Shown here piece by piece: positions 14,672 through 22,634 of a DNA stretch of 31,006 nucleotides. The stretch covers positions 1 to 31,006 of the forward strand of contig CAKTZK010000008.1 of assembly GCA_934635515.1 (NCBI GenBank). Direction: 5' to 3'. The notes beneath the pieces were generated by a model. That model was given only the letters and a program-made list of their open reading frames with translations. It was not told the origin of the DNA and made no database searches. Positions within the stretch are counted from its first letter, which is position 1; every line of letters starts with the position of its first letter. Source of the DNA: an uncultured Oscillospiraceae bacterium (GTDB lineage: Bacteria; Bacillota_A; Clostridia; Oscillospirales; Oscillospiraceae). The position numbers were made by a program, and so were the translations under genes.

Positions 14672-15748
14672 ATGACACAGAGAGAACGGCAGATCCTCAA
14701 CTGGATCGAGGCGGATCCCATGATCTCCCAGCAGGAGCTGGCGGACAGGGCGGGCATCACCCGCTCCAGCGTGGCGGTGCACATCTCCAATCTCATGAAA
14801 AAGGGCTGCATCGCGGGCAAGGGGTATATCGTCACGAGAAGCCCCTATGTTACCGTGGTAGGCGGCATGAACATGGACATCGGCGGTCGGCCCTATGAGA
14901 AACTGGTGGATAAGGACTCCAACCCCGGCACCGTGCGCATGAGCCCCGGCGGCGTGGGCCGGAACATCGCCCACAACATGAGCCTGATGGGGCTGGATGT
15001 GCGGCTGGTCACAGCCTTTGGCGACGATGTGTACGCCCAAAAGCTGGCGGCGGTGTGCGGCGAGCTGGGCATCGATATCTCCCAGTCCCCGGTGATCCCC
15101 GGGGGCCACACCTCCACCTATCTGTTCATCAATGACGAAAGCGGTGACATGCAGCTGGCGGTGTCCGACATGGACATCTACAAAAACCTGACACCCCGGG
15201 TGCTGGAGGGCCGCCGCCAACTGCTGGACGGCAGCCAGGTGGTGGTGCTGGACACCAACCTCCCGGCGGAGAGCATCCGGTGGGTGGCGGAGAACTGCCG
15301 GGCCCCCATTTTTGCAGACCCGGTCTCCACGGCCAAGGCCGAAAAGCTGCGCCCCGTCCTGGGAAAGCTCCACACCCTCAAGCCCAACCGCCTGGAGGCG
15401 GAACTGCTGTCCGGGGTGGCCATTACCGATGACGACAGTCTCTGCCGGGCGGCGGATGCCCTGCTGGATACGGGGCTGCACCGGGTGTTTATCTCCCTGG
15501 GGGCCGACGGCGTCTTTGCCGCCGACCGCAGCGGCCAAAAGCGGAAGCTCCCGGCACTGAAGGGGAACATCGTCAGCACCACCGGCTGCGGCGACTCCTT
15601 CATGGCGGCTCTGGCCTGGGCCTATCTCCAGGGCAGCGACCTGGAAAAGTCCGCCCGGGCGGGCCGGGCGGCGTCCACCGTCACCATGGCCAGTGCCGAC
15701 ACCATCAGCGCCGACATGAGCGAAAAGGCCCTGCTGGCAAACCTGTAA
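14672..15748 (+). CDS. psuK: Pseudouridine kinase with N-terminal winged helix (PfkB family)
   Basis: Phosphorylates pseudouridine to pseudouridine 5'-phosphate. 358 residues in two parts: residues 1 to about 58 form a helix-turn-helix (ERQILNWIEADPMISQQELA, then AGITRSSVAVHISNLMKKG), and 59-358 a PfkB sugar kinase with VVGGMNMDIGG, the substrate segment SPGGVGRNIAHNM and the anion-hole/catalytic STTGCGDSFMAAL. Pseudouridine specificity rests on the adjacent psuG and on the HTH-PfkB layout known for such kinases. The HTH suggests the kinase also regulates its own operon. Start ATG 14672 follows AAAGGAG. First gene of psuK-psuG-DUF1294; no transporter gene is included. Confidence 0.9.
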   Translation: MTQRERQILNWIEADPMISQQELADRAGITRSSVAVHISNLMKKGCIAGKGYIVTRSPYVTVVGGMNMDIGGRPYEKLVDKDSNPGTVRMSPGGVGRNIAHNMSLMGLDVRLVTAFGDDVYAQKLAAVCGELGIDISQSPVIPGGHTSTYLFINDESGDMQLAVSDMDIYKNLTPRVLEGRRQLLDGSQVVVLDTNLPAESIRWVAENCRAPIFADPVSTAKAEKLRPVLGKLHTLKPNRLEAELLSGVAITDDDSLCRAADALLDTGLHRVFISLGADGVFAADRSGQKRKLPALKGNIVSTTGCGDSFMAALAWAYLQGSDLEKSARAGRAASTVTMASADTISADMSEKALLANL

Positions 15749-15799
15749 AATTTGTTCTCAACCAATCTTTTTAATAAAAAAATCAGGAGGTATATCATT

Positions 15800-16729
15800 A
15801 TGCTGAACCGTTATCTGGACATTGCACCCGAGGTAAAGAAGGCCCTGGACGAGGGCAAGCCCGTGGTGGCGCTGGAGAGCACCATCATCTCCCACGGCAT
15901 GCCCTATCCCCAGAATAAGGAGACGGCCCTGAAGGTGGAGGAGATCATCCGCTCCTGCGGCGCTGTGCCCGCCACCATCGCCATCATCGGCGGCCGCCTG
16001 AAGGCGGGCCTGTCCGCAGACGAGATCGACTATCTGGGCAAGGCTGGCCACGCCGTTACCAAGGCCAGCCGCCGGGACCTGCCCGTGCTGGTAGCCAAGG
16101 GCATGGACGGCGCCTGCACCGTCACCACCACCATGATGATCGCCGCCATGGCGGGCATCAAGGTCTTTGCCACCGGCGGCATCGGCGGCGTGCATCGGGG
16201 TGCGGAGACCACCATGGACATCTCCGCCGACCTGGAGGAGCTGGCCAAGACCCCTGTACTGGTGGTCTGCGCCGGTGCCAAGGCCATTCTGGACCTGGGC
16301 CTGACCCTGGAGTATCTGGAGACCAAGGGCGTTACCGTTATCGGCTACGGCACCAAGGAGCTGCCTGCCTTCTACACCCGCAAGTCCGGCTTCGGCGTGG
16401 ACTATGAGCTGGACACCCCCGAGGAGGTGGCCAAGGCCTTCCATGTGAAGCAGGTGCTGGGCCAGGAGGGCGGCATGCTGGTTACCAACCCCATCCCCGA
16501 GCAGTATTCCATGGATCCCGAGGTTATCGGCAAGGCCATCGACGAGGCCGTGGCCGAGTGCAAGGCCAAGGGCGTACACGGTAAGGAGACCACGCCCTTC
16601 CTGCTGGCGAAGGTCAAGGATCTCACCGGCGGCGACAGCCTGGACAGCAATATCCAGCTGGTGTTCAACAACGCCCGGGTGGCTTCCGCCATCGCCTGCT
16701 CCCTCAGCGAAATGGAGAAGCAGGGATGA
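15800..16729 (+). CDS. psuG: Pseudouridine-5'-phosphate glycosidase
   Basis: Splits pseudouridine 5'-phosphate into uracil and ribose 5-phosphate, breaking a C-C glycosidic bond; with PsuK it salvages pseudouridine from RNA turnover. 309 residues, usual length. Diagnostic stretches: VALESTIISHGMPYPQN, VTTTMMIAAMAGIKVFATGG, IGGVHRGAETTMDISADL (metal and phosphate site) and VFNNARVASAIA. The start is ATG 15800 because AGGAGG lies 10 bases upstream; the in-frame stretch back to 15752 is not family-like. It follows psuK by 51 bases and overlaps the next gene by 4 bases (ATGA). Confidence 0.96.
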   Translation: MLNRYLDIAPEVKKALDEGKPVVALESTIISHGMPYPQNKETALKVEEIIRSCGAVPATIAIIGGRLKAGLSADEIDYLGKAGHAVTKASRRDLPVLVAKGMDGACTVTTTMMIAAMAGIKVFATGGIGGVHRGAETTMDISADLEELAKTPVLVVCAGAKAILDLGLTLEYLETKGVTVIGYGTKELPAFYTRKSGFGVDYELDTPEEVAKAFHVKQVLGQEGGMLVTNPIPEQYSMDPEVIGKAIDEAVAECKAKGVHGKETTPFLLAKVKDLTGGDSLDSNIQLVFNNARVASAIACSLSEMEKQG

Positions 16730-17004
16730 ATGTGGCGGTCCGCGATGCCCTGCTGATCTGGCTGATCGCTGTCAATGGGGCGACCTTTGCCCTGTACGGT
16801 ATTGACAAGCGCCGGGCGAAGAAGGGCCGGTGGCGCATCCCGGAGCGGACACTTCTGCTGCTGCCTCTGCTGGGGGGCAGCGTGGGCGGCATTTTGGGTA
16901 TGGCCGTTTTTCACCACAAGACGAGACACTGGTATTTCCGCATAGGCCTGCCGGCGATGTTCCTTTTACAGACGGCGCTGGCGGTGTACCTGGTGGCGCG
17001 ATAA
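16726..17004 (+). CDS. DUF1294 family small membrane protein
   Basis: 92 residues with two or three hydrophobic segments (about 7-24, 45-63 and 74-90) and the family signature YGIDKRRAKKGRWRIPE followed by LLGGSVGGILGM and FHHKTRHWYF. Function of DUF1294 is unknown. It starts at the ATGA overlapping the psuG stop, so it is translationally coupled to the pseudouridine genes; whether that is functional or only convenient is open. A strong terminator follows at 17032. Confidence 0.85.
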   Translation: MNVAVRDALLIWLIAVNGATFALYGIDKRRAKKGRWRIPERTLLLLPLLGGSVGGILGMAVFHHKTRHWYFRIGLPAMFLLQTALAVYLVAR

Positions 17005-17031
17005 AGCAAGATCGATAAAGCAAAAGCGAGC

Positions 17032-17061
17032 AAAAAGCACCTCCTACGGGAGGTGCTTTTT
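17032..17061 (+). terminator. Intrinsic terminator of psuK-psuG-DUF1294
   Basis: AAAAAGCACCTCC (17032-17044), TACG tetraloop, GGAGGTGCTTTTT (17049-17061). A 13-bp stem on the very stable C(UACG)G loop with a U tail. Confidence 0.92.
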
Positions 17062-17067
17062 GTGCTT

Positions 17068-17150
17068 CGTAGGCGAGCGGCGGGCGACCGCAAGGGTCGC
17101 CCCTACGCAGAAAATAGCGGGCGGGTCGTCGAGGACGCCGACCCCTACGA
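17068..17150. repeat. Palindromic element with CGTAGG...CCTACG ends
   Basis: First unit 17068-17107: CGTAGGCGAG, stem GGGCGACC/GGTCGCCC, end CCCTACG. Second unit about 17120-17150: GGGTCGTC/GACGCCGACCC and again CCCCTACGA. The two units share the CCCCTACG end. No gene in 17062-17166. Confidence 0.55.
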
Positions 17151-17166
17151 AAAAACAAGGGCGGCG

Positions 17167-17334
17167 TCAGGGGTGGGGGTCCTGATGCTCACCGGCCCAC
17201 TCCATGAGAGCGGAGATCAGCAGGAGAACGAGGCCCGCGGCCTCAAAGATAAAGCCCAGGACGGTGGCGTCGATGAGCAGAAAGGCGGCACCGATGATGA
17301 TAAGGCCTAAGTACAGAGCATGCTTCGCTTTCAT
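17167..17334 (-). CDS. Small two-helix membrane protein, unknown
   Basis: 55 residues, starting MKAKHALYLGL. Two hydrophobic segments (about 6-20 and 24-42, joined by an IDAT turn) and a charged, Pro-containing tail. I do not recognise a family. Support for being real: AGGAGGG 6 bases before the ATG at 17334 and a strong promoter at 17414-17443. An in-frame upstream ATG at 17358 has no ribosome binding site. Confidence 0.65.
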   Translation of the reverse strand: MKAKHALYLGLIIIGAAFLLIDATVLGFIFEAAGLVLLLISALMEWAGEHQDPHP

Positions 17335-17413
17335 GGCTTCCCTCCTGTTTTCAATCATTTTCCAAAAATTTCCTAAAATTGAAAGGAGATGCGAAAATTG
17401 ACTCCTTTTTCTA

Positions 17414-17443
17414 AATATACCATAGGACGCTCCGCGCTGTCAA
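17414..17443 (-). promoter_or_regulatory. Promoter of the 55-residue membrane protein
   Basis: Minus strand TTGACA (17438-17443), 18 bases, TATATT (17414-17419) with TGG extended -10. It begins right after the thrB terminator's T-tract. Confidence 0.7.
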
Positions 17444-17444
17444 A

Positions 17445-17493
17445 TAAAAAAGAATTGCGGCAGAACGATGCGCTCATACGTTCTGCCGCAATT
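17445..17493 (-). terminator. Intrinsic terminator of thrC-thrB
   Basis: Minus strand AATTGCGGCAGAACG, 11-base loop, perfect complement, then CTTTTTT. 12 bases after the thrB stop. Confidence 0.9.
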
Positions 17494-17504
17494 TACGGTA
17501 TAGG

Positions 17505-18380
17505 TCAGGAAATAATAAGCCCTTGGTGGTCTACGGGGAGGGGGAGCTGGCGCCAGTGGCCGGGAAGCTCCGGGAGGCGGGCGGCCAGCTTTCCGTCAAA
17601 GGCCGGGTCCGCGGACAGGCACAGCAGGGTGGGGCCGGCACCGGAGAGAAAGAAGGCCACGCAGCCGCAGTCTCTTGCCAGAGCTTCGGCCTCGTCAAAC
17701 CCGGGGATCAGGGTCCGGCGGAAGGGCTGGTGGAGCTTATCGTGAAGGGCCACGGAGATGGTCTCCGCGTCGCCCTCCTCCAGGGCCTTCAGCAAGACCG
17801 CGGTGCGGGAGATGTTGAAGATGGCGTCGCCATAGGGGACCTCCTTGGGCAGCACGCCCCGGGCCAGGTGGGTGGAGAGTTGGAAATCCGGGATCAGGGC
17901 CGTGCAGTGCAGGCTCTTATGGAGGCTGTACCGGGCGATATAGGGCTGCTCGTTTTCCACGAAGGAGGCGACCAGACCGCCGAAGATGGCGGGAGCCAGG
18001 TTATCCGGGTGGCCCTCAATGTCGTTGCAAACGGCCAGCACCTCCTCCCGGGTGAGGGGAGAGCCGTGGGCGGCGTTGGCACCGGCGGCGCCGGCGGCGA
18101 TGAGGGCGGCGCTGCTGCCCAGGCCCCGGCAGATAGGAATGTCCGCCCGGATGCCCACCCGCAGGCCCGGCATGGGCAGGCCCAGCTTGTCCATCACGGC
18201 CTTGTAGGAGATCACGGCCAGGTTCTCCGCCGTGGCGTAATCCGGGTCTACCCCCTCAAAGACCAGCCCCTCCGGCAGTTCCTCAAAGGTCAGGGTATTA
18301 TACAGAGCCAGGGCCAGGCCCAGAGTATCAAAGCCGGGGCCCAGGTTGGCGGTGGTGGCGGGGACACGTACGGTTACCAT
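17505..18380 (-). CDS. thrB: Homoserine kinase
   Basis: Phosphorylates homoserine to O-phosphohomoserine for threonine synthase. 291 residues, GHMP kinase family: N-terminal VRVPATTANLGPGFDTLGLAL, the phosphate-binding loop PICRGLGSSAALIAAGA, and the C-terminal motif FLSGAGPTLLCL. Its start overlaps the thrC stop by 7 bases (the same ATGGTAA arrangement as at the hydrogenase pair), so translation is coupled and order is thrC-thrB. Length and motifs are standard. Confidence 0.96.
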   Translation of the reverse strand: MVTVRVPATTANLGPGFDTLGLALALYNTLTFEELPEGLVFEGVDPDYATAENLAVISYKAVMDKLGLPMPGLRVGIRADIPICRGLGSSAALIAAGAAGANAAHGSPLTREEVLAVCNDIEGHPDNLAPAIFGGLVASFVENEQPYIARYSLHKSLHCTALIPDFQLSTHLARGVLPKEVPYGDAIFNISRTAVLLKALEEGDAETISVALHDKLHQPFRRTLIPGFDEAEALARDCGCVAFFLSGAGPTLLCLSADPAFDGKLAARLPELPGHWRQLPLPVDHQGLIIS

Positions 18381-19840
18381 TGCTTTTCACCTGCTTTCTG
18401 CAGAACATAGGAGAGCATATCCTCCCGGTCGATAACGTCCTTATGCCGCACGGACTTCTGACGCAGGGCGGCCAGTTTTTTGGGAACGGCTATGCCGGTA
18501 TAGGTGTGCAGATCTTCCATGACGGAGAACTCGTCCCGGGACACCTTCTGGCCCAGGGCGGAGAGAACGGCGGCGGGGAACTTATAGGGGCTGGCGGTGG
18601 AGAGAACCACCACCGGAGCGCCGTCATCGTGGGTGTGGGCGAACTGGTCGGCCACGGTCCAGGCCACGGCGGTGTGGGGGTCGCAGAGGTACTTCTCCTC
18701 GGCCCAGACCTTGCCGATGGTCCGGGCGGCGGCCTCGTCGTCGCAGCAGCCGCAGGAGAACTCCGCCTGGAGCTTCAGGAGAAGCTCGTCCGTTACCTTA
18801 TAATGACCTTCTTCGTTGAGGGCCTTCATAAGGCCCGCCACATAGGCGTCGTTCCCGGTGAGCAGGCTCAGCAGCCGCTCCAGATTGCTGGAGACCAGAA
18901 TGTCCATGGAGGGAGAGGTTGTCTTGTAGAAGGTGCGCCGCTTGTCGTATACGCCGGTGGAGAGGAAGTCCGTGAGAACGTCGTTGCGGTTGGAGGCGCA
19001 GATAAGCCGGCCTACGGGCAGGCCCATGCGCTTGGCAAAGTAGCCGGCCAGAATGTCGCCGAAGTTGCCGGTGGGCACGCAGAAATGCACCTTGTCCCCC
19101 ACATGGATGCGGCCCGAGCGCACCAGGTCGGCATAGGCCTTGAAATAGTAAACGATCTGGGGAGCCAGACGGCCGATATTGATGGAGTTGGCGGAGGAGA
19201 GGCGCACGCCGGACAGGGACTTATCCGCGCAGGCGGCGAAAACCTTCTTAACGCCGGTCTGGGTGTCGTCAAAATTGCCACGGACGGCGCAGACCTTTAC
19301 ATTGGAGCCCTCCTGGGTGACCATCTGGGCCTGCTGCACAGCGGACACGCCCCCGTGGGGATAGAAAACGATGATCTTGGTGCCGGGCACATCGTGGAAG
19401 CCCTCCAGGGCCGCCTTGCCGGTGTCGCCGGAGGTGGCGGTGAGGATGAGCATTTCGTCCCGGATGCCCTCCATGTCCCGGGCCTGGCTGATAAGCTGGG
19501 GCAGCAGGCTCAGGGCCACGTCCTTAAAGGCGCTGGTGGGGCCGCGAAACAGCTCCAGCACGTAGCGGCTGCCCACCTTTACCAGGGGGGTCAGCTCCTC
19601 CGTCTCGAATTTTCCGGCGTAGCCCCGGCGGACCAGGCTGTCCATGTCCGGATAGTCCGGCAGCAGGGCCGAGAGGATCCGGGCGGACAGGGTGAGGGTG
19701 TCCGCATTCAGGAGGGACTGCCAGTCCAGAACGGGGATGGACTCCGGCATATACAGACCGCCATCTGGCGCGATGCCCGCCAGAACTGCCTGGGCGGGAG
19801 AGGCCGTGAGGGCGCGGTTACGAGTGCTTTGATATTTCAT
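18374..19840 (-). CDS. thrC: Threonine synthase
   Basis: PLP enzyme that converts O-phosphohomoserine to threonine. 488 residues, the longer bacterial/yeast-type form: N-terminal YQSTRN and APDGGLYMPESIP, PLP lysine in GPTSAFKDVALSLLPQL, then ILTATSGDTGKAALEGF and VPTGNFGDILAGYFAKRMG. The ATG at 19840 fits the family N-terminus; the ribosome binding site (TTGGAG) is modest. Divergent from lysC with a 157-base shared control region in which I see no riboswitch or T-box. Confidence 0.96.
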   Translation of the reverse strand: MKYQSTRNRALTASPAQAVLAGIAPDGGLYMPESIPVLDWQSLLNADTLTLSARILSALLPDYPDMDSLVRRGYAGKFETEELTPLVKVGSRYVLELFRGPTSAFKDVALSLLPQLISQARDMEGIRDEMLILTATSGDTGKAALEGFHDVPGTKIIVFYPHGGVSAVQQAQMVTQEGSNVKVCAVRGNFDDTQTGVKKVFAACADKSLSGVRLSSANSINIGRLAPQIVYYFKAYADLVRSGRIHVGDKVHFCVPTGNFGDILAGYFAKRMGLPVGRLICASNRNDVLTDFLSTGVYDKRRTFYKTTSPSMDILVSSNLERLLSLLTGNDAYVAGLMKALNEEGHYKVTDELLLKLQAEFSCGCCDDEAAARTIGKVWAEEKYLCDPHTAVAWTVADQFAHTHDDGAPVVVLSTASPYKFPAAVLSALGQKVSRDEFSVMEDLHTYTGIAVPKKLAALRQKSVRHKDVIDREDMLSYVLQKAGEKQW

Positions 19841-19881
19841 ACAAGTTGCTCCAATCTTTTTCTTGCATTTTGCATAATGAT

Positions 19882-19910
19882 ATGATACACTGTCCCCAAG
19901 AAAAAAGCAA
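19882..19910 (-). promoter_or_regulatory. Promoter of thrC-thrB
   Basis: Minus strand TTGCTT (19905-19910), 17 bases, TATCAT (19882-19887), 42 bases before the ATG. Confidence 0.6.
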
Positions 19911-19997
19911 GTGTTTTTTTATGGTGGACAAAAAAGGAAAATTTGTCATCGTGATTGAAAAACTTGCATCAATTTCAATAGAAAGCGAGCTGAAAAA

Positions 19998-21317
19998 ATG
20001 TTAAAGGTGCTGAAATTCGGCGGCTCGTCCATGGCGGACGCCAAGCAGTTTGAAAAAGTGAAGAGTATTGTGCAGGCGGACCCGGCCCGCCGTGTGGTGA
20101 TCGTTTCCGCCGCGGGAAAGCGGTTTTCCGACGACCACAAGCTGACGGATCTGCTGTATCTGTGCTACGCACATCTGAAATACGGCGTGTCCTGCGACAG
20201 CGTGTTTGACATGATCCGCTCCCGGTATATGGAAATTCGGAACGACCTGGGGCTGAAGACCGACCTGGAGTCGGAGTTTGACGCCCTGCGCCGGAAAATG
20301 GACAGCGGCATCAGCCAGGACGAGCTGGTGAGCCGGGGTGAATATTTTGCGGCGAAGCTCATGGCGGACTACCTAGGCTACGACTTTCTGGACAGCGAGC
20401 TGTGGCTAAAGTTCAATCTGGACGGCACCGTGGACCAGGAGAAGAGCTACGAGGCCCTGTCCCGGGCGGCTTCCGGGCGGCGGGTGGTGATCCCGGGCTT
20501 TTACGGCACCATGCCCGACGGCAGCATCAAGACCTTTACCCGGGGCGGCAGCGACATCACCGGCGCCCTGGCGGCGGCGGCCCTGGACGCGGATGTATAT
20601 GAGAACTGGACGGATGTGTCGGGCTTCCTTATGGCGGACCCCCGCATCGTGAAGGACCCGCTGCCCATTGAGCGCATTACCTACTCGGAGCTGCGGGAGC
20701 TGAGCTACATCGGCGCCCAGGTGCTCCACGAGGGGACCATCTTCCCGGTGCGGGAAAAGAACATTCCCCTGAACATCCGCAACACCAACCAGCCGGACCA
20801 TCCGGGCACCATGATCATGGAGTCCTTCGACGAGATGGAGGAGGGCAAGGACAACAACTTCATCACGGGCATTGCCGGGCGGAAGAATTTCTCCGTTATC
20901 ACCGTCACCAAAAACGGTATGAGCAATGAGGTGGGTGTGCTGCGTCGGATCCTGGAGATCCTGGAAAAATACCAGTTGGTGGTGGAGTACATTCCCTCGG
21001 GCATCGACAGCGTTTCCCTGGTGGTGGCGGCGGACAAGCTGCGGCCCTGCCAGTATCAGCTGCTGGGCGACATCCAGAAGACGCTGAAGCCCGACAGCAT
21101 CCATGTCACCGAGGACATAGCCATTGTGGCGGCGGTGGGCCGGAAGATGGCCTTTAAGCCCGGCACGTCCGGTAAGATTTTCGCCGCCCTGGGCGAAAGC
21201 GGCATCAACATCCGTATGATCACCCAGGGGCCCGACGAGCTGAACATCATCGTGGGCGTGGACAACAAGGACTTTGCCGGGGCCATCCGGGTGCTGTATG
21301 ACAGCTTTGTGAAATAA
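19998..21317 (+). CDS. lysC: Aspartate kinase
   Basis: First step of the aspartate family: phosphorylates L-aspartate. 439 residues: kinase domain with KFGGSS (6-11), the substrate segment SRGEYFAAKL, FTRGGSDITGA and NWTDVSGFLMADPRIV; then two C-terminal ACT repeats (about 305-439) that normally bind Lys and/or Thr for feedback inhibition. Monofunctional, no fused homoserine dehydrogenase. The ribosome binding site (GAAAGCGAGC) is weak. First gene of lysC-asd, divergent from thrC-thrB. Which effector binds the ACT pair cannot be told from sequence alone. Confidence 0.95.
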   Translation: MLKVLKFGGSSMADAKQFEKVKSIVQADPARRVVIVSAAGKRFSDDHKLTDLLYLCYAHLKYGVSCDSVFDMIRSRYMEIRNDLGLKTDLESEFDALRRKMDSGISQDELVSRGEYFAAKLMADYLGYDFLDSELWLKFNLDGTVDQEKSYEALSRAASGRRVVIPGFYGTMPDGSIKTFTRGGSDITGALAAAALDADVYENWTDVSGFLMADPRIVKDPLPIERITYSELRELSYIGAQVLHEGTIFPVREKNIPLNIRNTNQPDHPGTMIMESFDEMEEGKDNNFITGIAGRKNFSVITVTKNGMSNEVGVLRRILEILEKYQLVVEYIPSGIDSVSLVVAADKLRPCQYQLLGDIQKTLKPDSIHVTEDIAIVAAVGRKMAFKPGTSGKIFAALGESGINIRMITQGPDELNIIVGVDNKDFAGAIRVLYDSFVK

Positions 21318-21331
21318 AGGAGGAATTGACC

Positions 21332-22333
21332 ATGAAAAAGTATAAGGTTGCGATCTTGGGCGCCACGGGCGCTGTGGGCCGGGAAATGATGAAGATCTTG
21401 GCGGAGCGGCGCTTCCCGATGGCGGAGCTGCACCTGCTGGCATCTGCGCGGTCCGTGGGACAGAAGATCCAGTGGCAGGGGCAGGAGCTGACCGTGGAGC
21501 TGGCCTGCGACGAGGCGTTCCGGGGCATGGACATTGTGCTGGGCGCGGCGGAGAATGACATTGCCAAGAAGTTTGCGCCGGCCATCGTGCAGGCGGGGGC
21601 GGTGTTTGTGGACAACTCCAGCGCCTTCCGCATGGACCCCGAGGTGCCGCTGGTGATCCCGGAAATCAACCCGGAGGACGCCAAGAAGCACAAGGGCATT
21701 ATCGCAAACCCCAACTGCACCACCATCGTGTCGCTGGTGGCTATCAACGCTCTGAACCAGGACAGCCCCATTGAGAGCATCGTGGCCTCCTCCTACCAGG
21801 CTACCTCCGGCGCAGGCGCGGGCGGGCCCATTGAGCTGATGAACGAGGTGGAGGCCCTGCGGGAGGGCAAGAGCTACCAGCCCAAGGTGTTCCAGTATCA
21901 GATTGCCTACAATGTCATTCCTCAGATCGGCGGCGAGGCTTTCCAGGGCTACACTTCCGAGGAGATGAAGATGCAGAACGAGGGGCGCAAGATCATGCAC
22001 CTGCCGGAGCTGAAGGTCAGCTGCACCTGTGTGCGGGTGCCGGTGGTGCGCAGCCACAGCGTGTCCATCGTGGTGCGGACCAAGGAGAAGATCTCCGTGG
22101 AGCGGGCCCGGGAGCTGATTGCAAATGCCCCCGGCTGCCGCCTGGTGGACGACCTGAAGAACAAGCAGTATCCCATGCCCCTGGACACCAGCGACCAGGA
22201 TACGGTGTTCGTGGGCCGCATCCGGGACGACCTGACCTCGGATAACGGCCTGAACATCTGGTGCTGCGGCGACCAGGTGCGCAAGGGCGCGGCGACGAAT
22301 GCGGTGCAGATCGCAGAGCTGCTAACTGAATAA
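21332..22333 (+). CDS. asd: Aspartate-semialdehyde dehydrogenase
   Basis: Reduces aspartyl phosphate to aspartate semialdehyde with NADPH. 333 residues: NADP motif GATGAVGREMM (10-20), FVDNSSAFRMDPEVPLVIPE, catalytic Cys C129 in IIANPNCTTI, SYQATSGAGAGG, and the VPVVRSHSVSIVV segment with the catalytic His. ATG 21332 is used since AAAGGAGG lies 8 bases upstream; an in-frame TTG at 21326 is not needed. It follows lysC by 14 bases. No terminator is seen right after it; repeats start within 15 bases. Confidence 0.97.
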   Translation: MKKYKVAILGATGAVGREMMKILAERRFPMAELHLLASARSVGQKIQWQGQELTVELACDEAFRGMDIVLGAAENDIAKKFAPAIVQAGAVFVDNSSAFRMDPEVPLVIPEINPEDAKKHKGIIANPNCTTIVSLVAINALNQDSPIESIVASSYQATSGAGAGGPIELMNEVEALREGKSYQPKVFQYQIAYNVIPQIGGEAFQGYTSEEMKMQNEGRKIMHLPELKVSCTCVRVPVVRSHSVSIVVRTKEKISVERARELIANAPGCRLVDDLKNKQYPMPLDTSDQDTVFVGRIRDDLTSDNGLNIWCCGDQVRKGAATNAVQIAELLTE

Positions 22334-22345
22334 CGGACGAAAATT

Positions 22346-22380
22346 CCTGTCGTTGCGAAGCCGGTGCGCACACCGGCTGT
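22346..22380 (+). repeat. Palindromic repeat, copy 2
   Basis: CCTGTCGTTGCGAA, stem GCCGGTG/CACCGGC with loop CGCA, then TGT(GG). Same left flank as copy 1 at 12891 but a different stem. The right flank diverges after GTGG. Between copies 2 and 3 (22381-22523) lies a further AAAATTTC/GAAATTTT palindrome and no gene. Confidence 0.7.
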
Positions 22381-22523
22381 GGGGAGCGAACCGAGCGCTG
22401 CCAGTGGCAGAAGAAGCGAGATGAGCGAGTGGCCGCGGTCAAAATTTCAAGCGTTCGCCGTAAGGCGGCGCGGAAATTTTGGGCACCGCAACGGGGACAT
22501 CCGTTCTTTCGTCCCCTGGGCAA

Positions 22524-22576
22524 GGGGAATACGGATTCCCACGACCAGTCTGCGGACTGGTCTCGGAATGACAGGG
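22524..22576 (-). repeat. Palindromic repeat, copy 3 (inverted)
   Basis: Read on the minus strand: CCCTGTCATTCCGA, stem GACCAGTC/GACTGGTC with loop CGCA, then GTGGGAATCCGTA, matching both flanks of copy 1. With copy 2 it forms an inverted pair around about 143 bases. Confidence 0.8.
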
Positions 22577-22585
22577 TTTATGAAG

Positions 22586-22632
22586 AAAAAGTTACCCCCG
22601 GCGGAACTCTGAACCGCCGGGGGTAACTTTTT
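22586..22632. terminator. Bidirectional terminator between asd region and the radical SAM gene
   Basis: AAAAAGTTACCCCCGGCGG (22586-22604), 9-base loop, perfect 19-base complement (22614-22632). It ends 2 bases before the radical SAM stop codon and has A/T ends for both strands. Confidence 0.9.
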
Positions 22633-22634
22633 GT

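Noticed and set aside
19841..19997. Lysine riboswitch or T-box before lysC or thrC
   Set aside because: The gap is 157 bases, shared by two divergent genes, and lacks the conserved riboswitch or T-box sequence blocks.
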